Positions 1 to 10,131 are shown, counted from the stretch's first letter. The stretch is DNA of 64,000 nucleotides from BM003 sp963699835 (GCA_963699835.1 CAVOVJ010000008.1:133214-197213); one strand, 5' to 3'. Translations and numbers: made by a program. The notes: generated by a model not told the origin, from the sequence alone.

Positions 1-1
1 C

Positions 2-295
2 AGTCCCACCGAGATCGAGGAAGTCGTGTACGCATCCGGCCATGTCAGCGAAGTCGCAGCGCTGGGGATTTCTCACCCTGATCTCGGTCAGGCAATCGTC
101 CTGGTCGCCGTGCCCGCACCTGGAGCCGACCCAAGCGATGACCGCGTTCTGTCTTTTTGCCGCGAGCAGTTGCCCAATTTCATGGTCCCTTCGCGAATCG
201 TCTGGCGCGACAAGCTGCCGCGTAATCCCAACGGCAAGATCGACCGCAAGTCACTAACCGCTGGACTGGATTCAATGTTCGAGGTAGGCGAATGA
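2..295 (+). CDS. Acyl-CoA ligase (AMP-forming), exosortase A system-associated; C-terminal end only
   Basis: The frame is open from the window edge and covers the last ~97 residues of an AMP-forming ligase. It shows the C-terminal subdomain pattern PTEIEEVV, then GQAIVLVAV, and ends with the PRNPNGKIDRKSL block that carries the catalytic lysine of this superfamily (NGKIDR). Such enzymes load an acyl group onto CoA or a carrier protein. The stop overlaps the next start as ATGA, so the ligase and the PLP decarboxylase are probably translationally coupled. That pairing is typical of the exosortase A-associated ligase and decarboxylase families, and an acyl carrier protein lies at 21.3-21.5 kb. 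The substrate is unknown. The start lies outside the window. Confidence 0.85.
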   Translation, partial: SPTEIEEVVYASGHVSEVAALGISHPDLGQAIVLVAVPAPGADPSDDRVLSFCREQLPNFMVPSRIVWRDKLPRNPNGKIDRKSLTAGLDSMFEVGE

Positions 296-1535
296 GTCGC
301 GAAAGCAAACATCGTCATGTGGCCCTCGAGAGCGTCGACACTGTCGACAACGTGCTTATATGGGCGGGACGGAAAATCTCGGACATTGCAGAAGAAGTCG
401 GGCAAACGCCGTTCTACTGCTACGACCGCGACAGACTGGACCGGCGCGTCGCGGAACTTCGATCGGCACTGCCGGACGACATATCCATTCACTACGCGAT
501 GAAGGCAAATCCGATGCCCGCGGTTGTCGCGCACATGGTGACACTCGTCGACGGCCTTGACGTTGCCAGCGGCGGTGAGTTGCGGGTGGCTCTCGACACG
601 GGTATCGACCCCCAACTCGTATCGTTTGCCGGGCCAGGCAAACGAATTGAAGAAATCGCCCAGGCTATTGCCGCCGGCATCACTTTAAACGTCGAGTCCG
701 AGCTCGAACTCGAACGGATCGTCCGGATCGCCGGCGAACAGAATCGACGCGCGAGTGTTGCGATTCGCGTCAACCCGGATTTCGAACTGAAAACGTCGGG
801 CATGAAGATGGGCGGCCGGCCCGCGCAGTTCGGCATTGACGCCGAACGCGTTCCCGGCATTCTCCGGGAAATCAATCTGGACGAGATTGATTTCGCCGGC
901 TTTCATGTGTACTCGGGCAGCCAGAATCTGAGTCACGACGCAATTATCGAAAGTCAGACCAAGACGCTCGATCTGTGTATCACGGCTAGCGGAAGATGCG
1001 CCCTGCCCACCGCGGCTGCTCAACATCGGTGGCGGTTTCGGCATTCCGTATTTTCCGGCTGACCGACATCTCGATCTCGCACCGATTGGCGAGAATCTCG
1101 AGCAACTCGTGCCCAAAGCACAAGGGCCAGCCTCGGCGATGTCGAGATCGTTATCGAACTCGGCCGCTACCTGGCAGGCGAAGCGGGCATCTACGTCAGC
1201 CGCGTCCTGGACAAGAAAATCTCGCGCGGCGAGACCTTCCTGGTTGTCGACGGGGGGCTTCATCATCACCTCGCCGCATCGGGTAACTTTCGGCCAGATT
1301 TTGCGTAAGAATTACCCGACCGTGGTCGGCACATCGGTCGTGGACGAATCGATGTCCGCTGCCACGGTGGTCGGACCGCTTTGCACGCCGCTCGATCTGC
1401 TCGCCGACACCATGCCGCTGGGCCATGCCGAGGTCGGGAGATCTGATCGTTGTGTTCCAGTCCGGCGCATATGGACTCTCTGCCAGTCCGACCCGTTTCC
1501 TGAGTCATCCGGAGCCGGGCGAGTTGCTTGTCTGA
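292..1535 (+). CDS. PLP-dependent decarboxylase, exosortase A system-associated (frame-disrupted)
   Basis: A fold-type III (alanine racemase/ornithine decarboxylase-like) decarboxylase of about 413 residues once frames are joined. The N-terminal part shows HYAMKANP, with the PLP-binding lysine, and GLDVASGGEL. The C-terminal part shows LNIGGGFGIPYF, ELGRYLAGEAG, VVDGGLHHHLAASGNFGQ, GPLCTPLDLLA and QSGAYGLSASPTRFLSHP. Four single-base shifts are needed, near 981, 1126 (GGG), 1285 (TTT) and 1437 (GGG), three of them in homopolymers. This favours sequence error over decay. It overlaps the ligase by 4 nt. Together they probably make an amine or acyl building block for the polysaccharide; the actual substrate cannot be read from sequence. 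Confidence 0.85.
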
Positions 1536-1618
1536 TCCCGCCGCCCCGGCCTTCACCTGACATCGAATCCACAGCCGATATCTGGCAGCAGTATCCAGAC
1601 ACATTTGACCGAAACCAC

Positions 1619-2588
1619 ATGAGTGAAAGACTCTCCCCATCGGGAGCACACAGCGATGCATCATGGAACGGTGAGGAGCCGCTGGTGTCCGTCATCGTGC
1701 CGGCTTATAACGCCGAGAGTCACATCGCACGCGCTTTGCAGAGCATAAGTGGGCAAACCTATCCGAAGCGTAGAAATTATCGTCGTCGACGATGGCTCAA
1801 CAGATGCGACGAAGAAGGTCGTTCGCCGTTGCGGCTCCTGACGCCAGGTACATCCGCATAAAGAATTCGGGGCCGGCCGCGGCGCGCAATGAGGGCAATC
1901 GTCATGCAAAGGGCAAGTACATTGCGTTTCTCGATGCAGACGATTTATGGCATCCGCGCAAGCTTGAACTGCAGGTTGCATACCTCGAACGGAACGCAGG
2001 AATCGGAGCCGTGTTCTGTACGTGGTGTGAGACCTTTCCCACCGAGACAAATATTGACTGGAGAACAAAAGCAGGAATCCGACGCACCGCTGGCCTGGAG
2101 ATCGTGCCGCAGAATTCTGGCTGGCTCTATCCCGAATTGTTGCTAGACACCATAATCCACACATCCTCGGTGATCTTGCGCAAGGATTTGTTCGACGGAC
2201 TTACGGATTCAATCAATCGCTCACCATTGGCGAGGATTATGATCTCTGGATCCGGCTTTCACGGATCACCGAAATACACAAATTGCGCGCTACGCTCTCG
2301 GGTACGAGCAACGCCTGGACAGTATCACGCGGACGCCCCAGGCGAGCCCGTTCGGCGCGACCGTGATTCGCAGAAATCTGAAACAAATGGGGACGGCGGG
2401 TCCGGACGGCCGCCGCGCAAACTGGTTCGCCGTGCGGCGGCGAATTGCACAGTCCTTTCGCAATTATGGCGCGACTCACCTGAGGCTTGGTGCTCGCGCC
2501 ACCGCGATCCGTTCCTGCGCTGCACGCGTCGTTCTATGATCCGATTTCCTCAAGCAACTGGCGCAGCCTGATAAAGGCACGTGATTAA
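1619..2588 (+). CDS. Glycosyltransferase family 2 (frame-disrupted)
   Basis: A GT-A fold sugar transferase of about 320 residues. After an N-terminal extension the frame reads LVSVIVPAYNAESHIARAL. It resumes after a shift with EIIVVDDGSTDAT and then NSGPAAARNEGNRHAKGKYIAFLDADDLWHP, which holds the DxD motif, and later LTIGEDYDLWIRLS, the ED acceptor/base motif. Indels are needed near 1768, 1835, 2195 and 2310, and possibly near the C-terminus. It would add one sugar to the lipid-linked repeat unit at the inner membrane face. It lies between the decarboxylase and the flippase on the same strand. Donor and acceptor are not predictable. Confidence 0.8.
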
Positions 2589-2725
2589 TTACAAAACGTC
2601 AAGGGGCCTGCAAAAAACCGACGGAGCCGCCGATCCATGAATCAGTCGGCAACATGTCAGTGTGAATATGTCGCCACGAAGAAGGGCATCGGATCATCCG
2701 CGCTGCGCTATTCGAAGAGTCACCA

Positions 2726-4181
2726 ATGACAATGCGACAACGCGTACTGCACGGTCTCGGCCTGGCTGGTTGCCGGACGCGGAATCGCCCAGACCATTCA
2801 GCTGGGTCGCGACGATCTATGTCATTCGCCTGCTCGCGCCGGAAGACTATGGCATCGTCGCGATCGCAACCGTGCTTTTCGGCTTGTTGATAAGACTGTG
2901 CGATGCGGGATTTGGTAATGCGGTCGTCGTCAGCGAGGATACGGACAAGCGAACCCTGCAGGAATTTTTCGGCTTCCTGCTGATCATCAGCATCGGACTC
3001 GCTCTCTTGCACTTGCTTGCGCACCGCTGCTGGCTGCGTTTTTCAAAGAGCCGCGAATCGTTCCGGTCATCCAGGTTTTGTCTCTGGGTTTCGTTTTTAC
3101 CGCTCTCTCGATCATCCCTTCGGCGCTTTTGACAAAGAAGATGCATTTCAAGCGCTTTGCCATCGCGTCTTCGATTGCGACGCTCAGCGGGACCGACGGT
3201 TACCGTCACCCTAGCATTCAAGGGTTACGCATTCTGGTCGCTGATCATTGGCCAACTGCCACGCAGTTTGCGATCGCCATCGTTTTCATGGTTGCCGCGA
3301 AAACATGGCTTACTACCGCGATTCCCCGCAAGCAAACGATGTCTCTGATTTCCGTTGGCAGCTCCATTACAGCGGCGAGCCTGCTGTGGTATTTCTACAC
3401 GAAACTCGACGTATTCATTGCCGGACGACTATGGAACTCGACCGTACTCGGGATATTACACCGTGCCAGTTCATCTGGCGCGTCTGCCTGCGGGCAAAGT
3501 CATGCCGTTGCTGCGCAAGATTGCAATGCCGTTCTTTGCGGAACTCCGCGCCAACCCGTCCGCCGTCGCGTATTATTTCCGCCGCATATTCAGCGTTGGC
3601 GCACTTGTCTCTTTGGCGTATTTTTCGGCATTGCGAGCGTCGCGCCCGACCGCTGTACCGCTAATTGCTCGGCGACAGATGGGCACCGAGCACTTGGCTT
3701 GTTGTTTACCGTATGTCTCGGAATGCCATTCTCCAGCCTTATCGGTCTTTATAGCCCGATTCTTCAGGCCACCGGCCATCACGCTTTGGCTCTTTCCAAC
3801 ACGACGCTGGCATTGGTCCTGTTTTCCGTGACATTTACCGTGGGAGCGCTGCAGGGTCCGTTGGGCCTTGCGTCCGCGTGGGCCATCTCATTCCCAATAT
3901 TGTTTCTGATCATCACCTTGCGGTCCGCACCACGCTTGGGTGTGCGACCCACCGATGTCTTCATGAACATCATTGCGCCGCTCTCTGCCGCAGCTTTGAT
4001 GCTGGCGGCAAACCTGATTTATTGGCACTTTTCACCCTTCAACATGCAGCCTGCTGTGATGCTCGCTACTCAAATTGTGCTGGGTGCCGCGACCTACATC
4101 TTTTCGCTATTGCTACTGGATGGCAAGGCGCTCAAATCGGCCATCGCGATGGTCGCAGGCAAAAGAACTAAGGCCGCCTGA
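2726..4181 (+). CDS. Polysaccharide flippase (MOP/Wzx, oligosaccharide flippase family), frame-disrupted
   Basis: A polytopic membrane protein of about 485 residues that should flip the undecaprenyl-linked repeat unit to the periplasm. Joined frames give QRVLHGLGWLVAGRGIAQ..., then LAPEDYGIVAIATVLFG, a GFGNAVV segment typical of PST-type flippases (AxxxGFxxAxV), and many hydrophobic helices to the end. The C-terminal third from about 3690 is intact. Several single-base shifts are needed between 2760 and 3690. The ATG at 2726 is chosen because the MTMRQR start leads directly into the first helix; a second ATG lies two codons later. A sulfotransferase follows 99 nt downstream. Confidence 0.8.
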
Positions 4182-4280
4182 AATGGGAAAACACATGACC
4201 ACTAATACAGTGCAGGCGCGCTATATTTTGCTGCCGGACATGCCATTGACCCGATTTCAAACCGGGAACTAGACCAACAC

Positions 4281-5261
4281 ATGCCCAACACAAGACCTGT
4301 CTGTGACAATCCGTTTTTTATTGTCGGCTCCGGGCGCTCGGGCTCGACACTCTTGCGTTTGATCCTAAACCGGCATCCCAACCTGTGCATCCCTCCGGAA
4401 TCCTGGTTTTTGCTCCCGCTCGAAGCCCGTTTTGGTCTTAACTCTGCACTGAGCCGGAACGAAATATCAAAAGCCTGCGAAATGGTGATTCATCACCGCC
4501 GCTGGCCGGATTTTGATATTCCGGCAGCCGAGTTCTCTCAGCACGTAGCTGATAGAGGAGTCAACTCAATTCTCGGCTTGTCAGACACGTTTTTTGCGAT
4601 ACATTGCGATCGTGCCGGTAAATTTCGCTGGGGGGACAAAACTCCCCCATATGTCAAGATTGTGCCCCAACTACTGGAACTATACCCCAAGGCCAAGATA
4701 GTCTACCTAGTTCGTGACGGCAGGGACGTAGCGATGTCGTTCACCAATGCCCGCTGGCATGGACCGGGGGCATGGGCTAATACGCGGGAGTGGATCGAGT
4801 CAGTTCAGCAGTTCGCGTCATTAAGCCGTAGACCAGAGCTACTGACGCGGATAATCAGGGTCGTTTACGAAGACCTGGTTGAGAATTCGGAGAGAGTGAC
4901 GCGACAAGTCTGCGAGTTTCTTGGCGAAAGTTATTACCCCAACATGCTGGAGTGGGCGCCGGGCGAGGAATCAGTCGTACCACAGCGTGAAAGTCATGCG
5001 CACATGAAATTAACCCGGCAGCCTCAAGCGTCTGATCTGTATCAGTGGAAGCATTCAATTGGCAAAGCGAAGATTTTTTTGCTTGAGGCTTACATGAGAA
5101 ACGAGTTAAAAATCGAAGGCTATCCGCTGCGATATCGGTCCGGAGTCTGGAAGCCGCTGCAGGGCGTTCTCAGAATGATTGCGCCATTCGCCGCGCGCAT
5201 ATACCAGTCTGTAGTTTGGCGTTATCGCAACGTCCGCAGCAGAACCGCATCGGAATCGTGA
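4281..5261 (+). CDS. Sulfotransferase family protein 1
   Basis: An intact 326-residue protein of the PAPS-dependent sulfotransferase family. Residues ~10-25 read FIVGSGRSGSTLLRLILNRHP, the 5'-phosphosulfate binding loop. Further along are WGDKTPPYV and KIVYLVRDGRDVAMSF, the 3'-phosphate binding segment with the conserved RDGRD. There is no signal peptide, so it is cytoplasmic and would act on lipid-linked oligosaccharide or a precursor. It is the first of three consecutive sulfotransferase-like genes on this strand, downstream of the flippase. The acceptor is unknown; the genomic context argues for the polysaccharide. Confidence 0.85.
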   Translation: MPNTRPVCDNPFFIVGSGRSGSTLLRLILNRHPNLCIPPESWFLLPLEARFGLNSALSRNEISKACEMVIHHRRWPDFDIPAAEFSQHVADRGVNSILGLSDTFFAIHCDRAGKFRWGDKTPPYVKIVPQLLELYPKAKIVYLVRDGRDVAMSFTNARWHGPGAWANTREWIESVQQFASLSRRPELLTRIIRVVYEDLVENSERVTRQVCEFLGESYYPNMLEWAPGEESVVPQRESHAHMKLTRQPQASDLYQWKHSIGKAKIFLLEAYMRNELKIEGYPLRYRSGVWKPLQGVLRMIAPFAARIYQSVVWRYRNVRSRTASES

Positions 5262-5441
5262 CCATGCGACCATCGCATTTTTCAGGAATCGACCGATCGA
5301 CTGGCGCCGTCAAAGCGGAGTCAGTATGCCCCCGCAGAATAGGCAGGAGGGCCGGGGAAGAACCGCGTTCATACTCTGAGCGGCCAACTTCACGCGCACC
5401 TCAAGCTGAACCCCATTCAGGTTCCGACCGGGCATAGTCCG

Positions 5442-6263
5442 ATGTTCACCAATGAAAAGCTCGTCTATCTGCAGCTTCACAAGACGGGCTGTACCCATAT
5501 TACCGCCCTGCTGGAGAAGCATGTGGGAGGCAGACAAGACCACAAACATGGGCGCTACCCCGGCGCAAAGGACGACCGCATCTTTATCGGCTCGGTACGC
5601 AACCCCTGGGCATGGTACGTGTCGTTATGGGCATATGGCTGCAAGCGGCTTGGTGTCATTTACAATTCAGTGACCCGCACTCGCTGGGGGCACCTGACCA
5701 GCCCTCTGCCGACCGGGAACCTGAACCTGAAATCGTACTATTGGCGGGTTTTGCGTGCCATGAAGTCGGGCCCACGTGCCGAGATCTGGCGGAGCTGCTA
5801 TCAAGACTCCGATAACCCCATACTTTTTCGACGTTGGCTCGGATTGATGTACAGTCCGGACGGTCGTCGTGACCTAACCGACGGTTACCCCTACTCCGGC
5901 CTTGCCAATTTCGCCGGAATTATGACTTACAGATACTGCGACCTTTACTTCAACTGGAGCATCTGGAGCGGCGCGCGGCAAACGGTTACCACCCTTGATC
6001 AACTCTCGGCCCTGGATACCAGGGCGTGTCTGCTTGACTACATGATACGAACGGAATACCTGGAGAGTGACCTGTTGGCGGCGCTCGACCTGGCGGGGTA
6101 CTCCCTTGATACTGCTATCAAGCAGGATATTCACGGCGCCTCGAAGTCCAATACGTCGTCACATCGCCCCTACCGAGAGTACTATGACGATTACTCAATT
6201 AGCCTTGTCGCAAATCACGAGGCGTTTATTATCAAGAAACATGGGTATAGTTTTTCAAACTAA
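5442..6263 (+). CDS. Sulfotransferase-like protein 2
   Basis: A 273-residue protein with a sulfotransferase-type phosphate loop, VYLQLHKTGCTHITALL, near the N-terminus and the second motif FIGSVRNPWAWYVSLW (equivalent to the RNP/RDP motif). The rest matches no motif I recognise. The reading frame is open upstream to about 5341 and reads plausibly as protein (TLSGQLHAHLKLNPIQV), but contains no start codon. An ATG at 5326 with a good GGAG site could start the gene if one base in the GGGG run near 5353 is wrong. I keep ATG 5442 as the safe start. It probably modifies the same glycan as its neighbours. Confidence 0.7.
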   Translation: MFTNEKLVYLQLHKTGCTHITALLEKHVGGRQDHKHGRYPGAKDDRIFIGSVRNPWAWYVSLWAYGCKRLGVIYNSVTRTRWGHLTSPLPTGNLNLKSYYWRVLRAMKSGPRAEIWRSCYQDSDNPILFRRWLGLMYSPDGRRDLTDGYPYSGLANFAGIMTYRYCDLYFNWSIWSGARQTVTTLDQLSALDTRACLLDYMIRTEYLESDLLAALDLAGYSLDTAIKQDIHGASKSNTSSHRPYREYYDDYSISLVANHEAFIIKKHGYSFSN

Positions 6264-6377
6264 ATCACCTATTTGGTTATAGCGTCGGACGGGGAGTTTT
6301 ACCTCGAGCGAGAGAGATCATGAAGACCGGAAAGGTATGAAGTACCGGCAACTCGAGAAAGAAAGCATTGGCACAAA

Positions 6378-7019
6378 ATGATGGAGCAAAGCAGAAACAT
6401 GGATGGCGGCAGGAAAATATTTTGTATAGGTTTTCACAAAACCGGAACGACATCCCTGGCGGGGGCCCTACGCATGTTAGGTTACGCGGTGACCGGTCCG
6501 AATTTTGTAGATGATCCCCGTATTTCAGAGCATGTCGTTCAGATGGCGCTGGACGTTGCAAGAAAATACGACGCATTTCAAGACAATCCGTGGCCAATTC
6601 TGTTCAGGGAAATGGATGAGGCCTTCCCGCGCAGCAAGTTCATACTCACTACGCGACCGGCGGAGCGATGGCTAAAAAGCGTCGTGAAACACTTCGGCGA
6701 AAAGGACACCCCGATGCGGCAGTGGATCTATGGGGTCGGGCATCCGGTCGGCAACGAGCAGGTCTATATTGATCGATATAGAGTTCACTATGCGGAAGTC
6801 TATGAATACTTTAAGAACAGGCCCGAGGATCTCCTTGAATTCCCCCTTACCGAGGGCGCGGGGTGGCAAGAACTATGTCCATTCCTGGGAAAAGACATTC
6901 CGGTTGAGCCGTTCCCAAGACTGAATACGGTTGCGATTCGCCAGGAAGCGGAGAAGCTGACGCCAAAAAAGGCCTACTGGCGATTGGCCAAGCGACTGGG
7001 CATCGCTGACAACGACTAG
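6378..7019 (+). CDS. Sulfotransferase family protein 3 (short cytosolic type)
   Basis: An intact 213-residue protein. KIFCIGFHKTGTTSLAGALRMLGY is the phosphosulfate loop and SKFILTTRPAERWLKSVVKHF carries the second PAPS-contact motif, in the arrangement of the short sulfotransferase group found in bacteria and invertebrates. There is no signal peptide or membrane helix. It lies 114 nt after sulfotransferase 2. Two adjacent ATG codons (6378 and 6381) could both start it. The acceptor is unknown. Confidence 0.8.
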   Translation: MMEQSRNMDGGRKIFCIGFHKTGTTSLAGALRMLGYAVTGPNFVDDPRISEHVVQMALDVARKYDAFQDNPWPILFREMDEAFPRSKFILTTRPAERWLKSVVKHFGEKDTPMRQWIYGVGHPVGNEQVYIDRYRVHYAEVYEYFKNRPEDLLEFPLTEGAGWQELCPFLGKDIPVEPFPRLNTVAIRQEAEKLTPKKAYWRLAKRLGIADND

Positions 7020-7347
7020 ACATCGAATTGCCGGGTCGGGAGCACTCCCAGAATGCGTTGTTAGCGGAGACCCGCAGATCGAAAAGTCGTCACTAATACC
7101 GGCTATCGGCGTCGCAGCAGATCAGAAGATGCATACCACGACGGGCAGCGATGCAGCTCAATGAAAAGCTCGCCCGGACCCGATCCGGCCGCACGGATCA
7201 CGGGGCTGCCCCCCTGACGACACCGAAAGCGCTCAACTTCCTTGTCATGCCGGCCTCAGCTGCGCAACAATTAAGAGATTTTCTAATTTTAAGGGTCGAA
7301 TCGCTTCCCCGGGGCAGATTAGTTGTCCCTGCGATCCGCTAACGTCC
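7020..7347 (+). other. Intergenic, no supported gene
   Basis: The 328 bases between sulfotransferase 3 and the GNAT-like gene hold only a 63-codon frame (7151-7342) with no recognisable motif or convincing ribosome site. No terminator-like hairpin stands out. Confidence 0.5.
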
Positions 7348-8088
7348 GTGCCAATGCAAACACCAAATTCACACAGCATTTATCAACGCCTTGTTAGCCC
7401 ATTTCAGCAATTTGGTTTGCTGGCTGGAACCGCTTACGCTCTTAACAGAATACTCGGACGGCTGTCGCCACGGTTGCGCATCCAAATTCACGACTGGGTA
7501 GTCCAACCGGTTACCAGCAAACCTTTGCTTCCCGGTCGTTTTGCGCGGTCATTCGAGACCCGGGAAATTCAAAGTGACGACCCCGTCATCGGCAGCATGC
7601 CGATCCGGCCCGAAATTCTGCAATCAAGACTTCGACAGAATACGAGATGTCTGGGCACCTATAACAAAAAGGGACAAATGATTGGCTACATTTGGTTGTG
7701 TTTTGACTCCTATGAGGAAGACCAGGCGCGCTATACGTTTTTTCTTTCGCCATCTGAGCAGTCGGTTTTCGATTTTGATTTGCGAATTTACCCGGAGTAC
7801 CAAATGGGAATCGGATTCGCCGCGCTTTGGTCCGGTGTCAATCAATATCTCTACGAGCGCGGCGTCCGTTATTCGTTCAGCCGTCTCGACCGTTTCAATC
7901 AGGCCTCTGCCAAGGCCCATAGCCACCTCGGCTGCAAACGTATTGGCGGGGCCCTGATTTTGCAGTTTTTTGCCGCTGAACTGATTTTTATGTCCAAGGC
8001 TCCCTGGATCCATTTTTCTTGTTCCGAGTCAACCCGAACGAGGATCCATTTGACGCCGGATCCCGCAGACCTGGAAGAGGCACAATAA
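7348..8088 (+). CDS. GNAT-like N-acetyltransferase protein
   Basis: A 246-residue protein. Its central and C-terminal part fits a GNAT fold: IGYIWLCFDSYEEDQARYTFFLSP on a central strand, FDLRIYPEYQMGIGFAALW where the acyl-CoA pyrophosphate loop would lie, and FNQASAKAHSHLGCKRIGG, which matches the common N-xxS-xxxHxxLGF ending of GNAT enzymes. It could acetylate an amino sugar of the repeat unit. Start choice is between GTG 7348 and ATG 7354; neither has a strong ribosome site. The assignment rests on motif pattern only. Confidence 0.6.
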   Translation: MPMQTPNSHSIYQRLVSPFQQFGLLAGTAYALNRILGRLSPRLRIQIHDWVVQPVTSKPLLPGRFARSFETREIQSDDPVIGSMPIRPEILQSRLRQNTRCLGTYNKKGQMIGYIWLCFDSYEEDQARYTFFLSPSEQSVFDFDLRIYPEYQMGIGFAALWSGVNQYLYERGVRYSFSRLDRFNQASAKAHSHLGCKRIGGALILQFFAAELIFMSKAPWIHFSCSESTRTRIHLTPDPADLEEAQ

Positions 8089-8477
8089 TTTCTGAGTTAT
8101 TGGCGATGTCGTGCCACGCTTGCCTGCTATTTCGCGGTACAGGCTTTTTTCGAGCCAGAAAGAATCCCAGGCAGCAACCTGAACCACACTTCCGGCAGTA
8201 AGGCCTTATGTAAAAGGGAACAACGACCATGGCTTTCGGTCAAAACCCGGAGTAATGAGACTTGCCCATGCCGGCGTTGGATGTTGCTACTCCCACTATG
8301 ATAAACCCGTGAACGGCACGCCACGGTTTTTGCAATTTTTCCCAATTTACTGAAGAAACAGGACTGATTGCCGGAGACTACAAGTACCACTGACACGCCA
8401 AACTCCCTGAGAAATAGTTATGAAAGATACTTGCGCCAGGGCATTTTTCACCAAGCTCCTGTTAAGGGGATAGTTCG
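8089..8477. other. Intergenic, nothing recognised
   Basis: About 390 bases upstream of the secreted propeller-like gene. Short frames on both strands lack motifs. A promoter for 8478 should lie here, since the gene has its own AAGGGG ribosome site, but I cannot place it. Confidence 0.4.
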
Positions 8478-9806
8478 TTGAGACTTTACACAATTGTGCT
8501 GTTTTTTCTCGTCTGCGGTATGTGGGACGAAACGATTGCCGCGACGCCCGTGCGGGAGATTAAGCGACTGGCCGAGCAGCATGGGGAAATGGTTGCCTTC
8601 GAGGTTCCCGGGACGACTTTCGATTGCCTTGCGCCGGAGGACTATAAGGCGATGGGGCCTGATACCGAAGCCATGCATTCGATCAATGGAGTGGGATGCC
8701 AGGCCGTGATCAATACCTGGGTCGGGGCGGAGGTCTCACCCGACGGGCTAACGTGGTGGTTTGTCGCGCACGGGGGGCACGATGCCTACGGTGGCAATGA
8801 AGCGTACCGATTGGATTTAACCAACGCGAGAGCATGGTCATTGCATTCGCTGCCAAGCCCCAGGCTTCGCTATGACGTGAGCAAAAACGGAGAAGTGATT
8901 TTCCACGAGCTGGCGCAATGGAGGGGATGTCCGGAGCGAGTCAAAGGCATGGAGCTATCGCGGCAAAAGACGAACGCGCGAGCCTGCACGAAATATGGTC
9001 CTCCCGCGAGTCACACATACTCAACTCAGGCTTTTATGAATGGGAAGATCTATTTGCGTTCGGTAACGTCATTCGGCAGCAACATGGTGATCCACCAGGG
9101 CGCCTGGATTTTTGATCCTGCAAAGGCTTGTATCGAGGCCGACCGGGCGTCACGGATTACCAACCTTGAGCGCCTGAATCCGCAGAACGTTACTTCGAAC
9201 TGTGATCCTGCTGCGGCCTGGACATATCTGGGACAACGAAACCCAGGGGTCATAACGCCGCTGCCGACCACAAACCGTGTCCTTTACTCTTGGCAGAAAA
9301 CCTCTCAAGGAGCACTCGAGGATGGTAATGGACAGGTGCTGCGAGATTCCGGCGCGCCCGGCGGAACGTCGCCGTATGCAAGTGTCAGGAGCCAGTGGAT
9401 CCCATCTCTGCAGATAGGTGTCATCAACAAACTCGCCAAACGGTGGTTCTACGTGACAGCCGAAGGAGAAGTGCGTTCACCGAGCGGGAAGCAGGGTAAC
9501 GGGGCGTTTGCGCGTGTCAACACCTCTGCAGCAGCCAAGAGGTTGGTCGGCCATTTCAGTTATGACCCCAAGAGCGGCGACTTCCTGATACTGGAAGGCA
9601 CAGATTTGTTTCGAATCGCGCGCGACGATCTGGAGGATGACGATGTCGCGGAAATCGCACCCACCGACCTCGACTGGTCAAATATTCGCGATCCTCTGCC
9701 GGAACCGTACAACGGCTTCGTTTATATCGAATCCGCGGACGTGCATTGCATGATGAATCGGGGAAATATCGGCGAACAGTTTCTCATGTGTTTTCGATAT
9801 CGATGA
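8478..9806 (+). CDS. Secreted protein of unknown function, probably kelch-like beta-propeller
   Basis: A 442-residue protein starting at TTG, preceded by AAGGGG. Residues 1-22 form a signal peptide (LYTIVLFFLVCG...TIAA), so it is exported. The segment WWFVAHGGHDAYGGNEAYRLDLTNARAWSLHSLPSP resembles the GGHxDYxGNExYxxDL signature in galactose-oxidase/kelch-type propellers. Several repeats with LWW/IPSLQIGV-type strands follow. Cysteines occur in probable pairs, which suits a periplasmic or extracellular protein. No catalytic residues can be assigned. Its place among glycan-modifying genes suggests binding or modification of the exported polymer, but this is inference. Confidence 0.65.
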   Translation: MRLYTIVLFFLVCGMWDETIAATPVREIKRLAEQHGEMVAFEVPGTTFDCLAPEDYKAMGPDTEAMHSINGVGCQAVINTWVGAEVSPDGLTWWFVAHGGHDAYGGNEAYRLDLTNARAWSLHSLPSPRLRYDVSKNGEVIFHELAQWRGCPERVKGMELSRQKTNARACTKYGPPASHTYSTQAFMNGKIYLRSVTSFGSNMVIHQGAWIFDPAKACIEADRASRITNLERLNPQNVTSNCDPAAAWTYLGQRNPGVITPLPTTNRVLYSWQKTSQGALEDGNGQVLRDSGAPGGTSPYASVRSQWIPSLQIGVINKLAKRWFYVTAEGEVRSPSGKQGNGAFARVNTSAAAKRLVGHFSYDPKSGDFLILEGTDLFRIARDDLEDDDVAEIAPTDLDWSNIRDPLPEPYNGFVYIESADVHCMMNRGNIGEQFLMCFRYR

Positions 9807-10131
9807 TCTCGCACCGCGCTTTGCTGACAGGGATGGTTCCCCGCCGTGCTCATCACGCTGGCCCGGGACCGTCGCAAATTTCAAACCTCGGACCGCTGCG
9901 AATACTTTGCCAGTCACACTGCCACATTGTGACGGCGGAGACCATCATGAATCTCGGTCGAGTTATATTCGCTGGCGCCCGACTCACGAACACATTCCAA
10001 ATCGGGCTTGTTTGCATTTTCGATCCATGATCTGCCAAGTGGGGGCTGACGGAGGAGATGCAGCGGCACCACCACTACCTTCCTGCAGTTTCAGAAGATT
10101 GCATCCAACAGGGCAGGATCGCGGGATGGCT
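9807..10131. other. Intergenic between convergent genes
   Basis: The 325 bases separate the plus-strand secreted protein from the end of the minus-strand acyltransferase. Only short frames without motifs are seen and there is no clear U-tract hairpin. Confidence 0.4.

Noticed and set aside
4182..4272. 29-codon frame between the flippase and sulfotransferase 1
   Set aside because: Too short and without motif; spacing fits an ordinary leader.
7151..7342. 63-codon frame before the GNAT-like gene
   Set aside because: No ribosome site or motif; likely chance.
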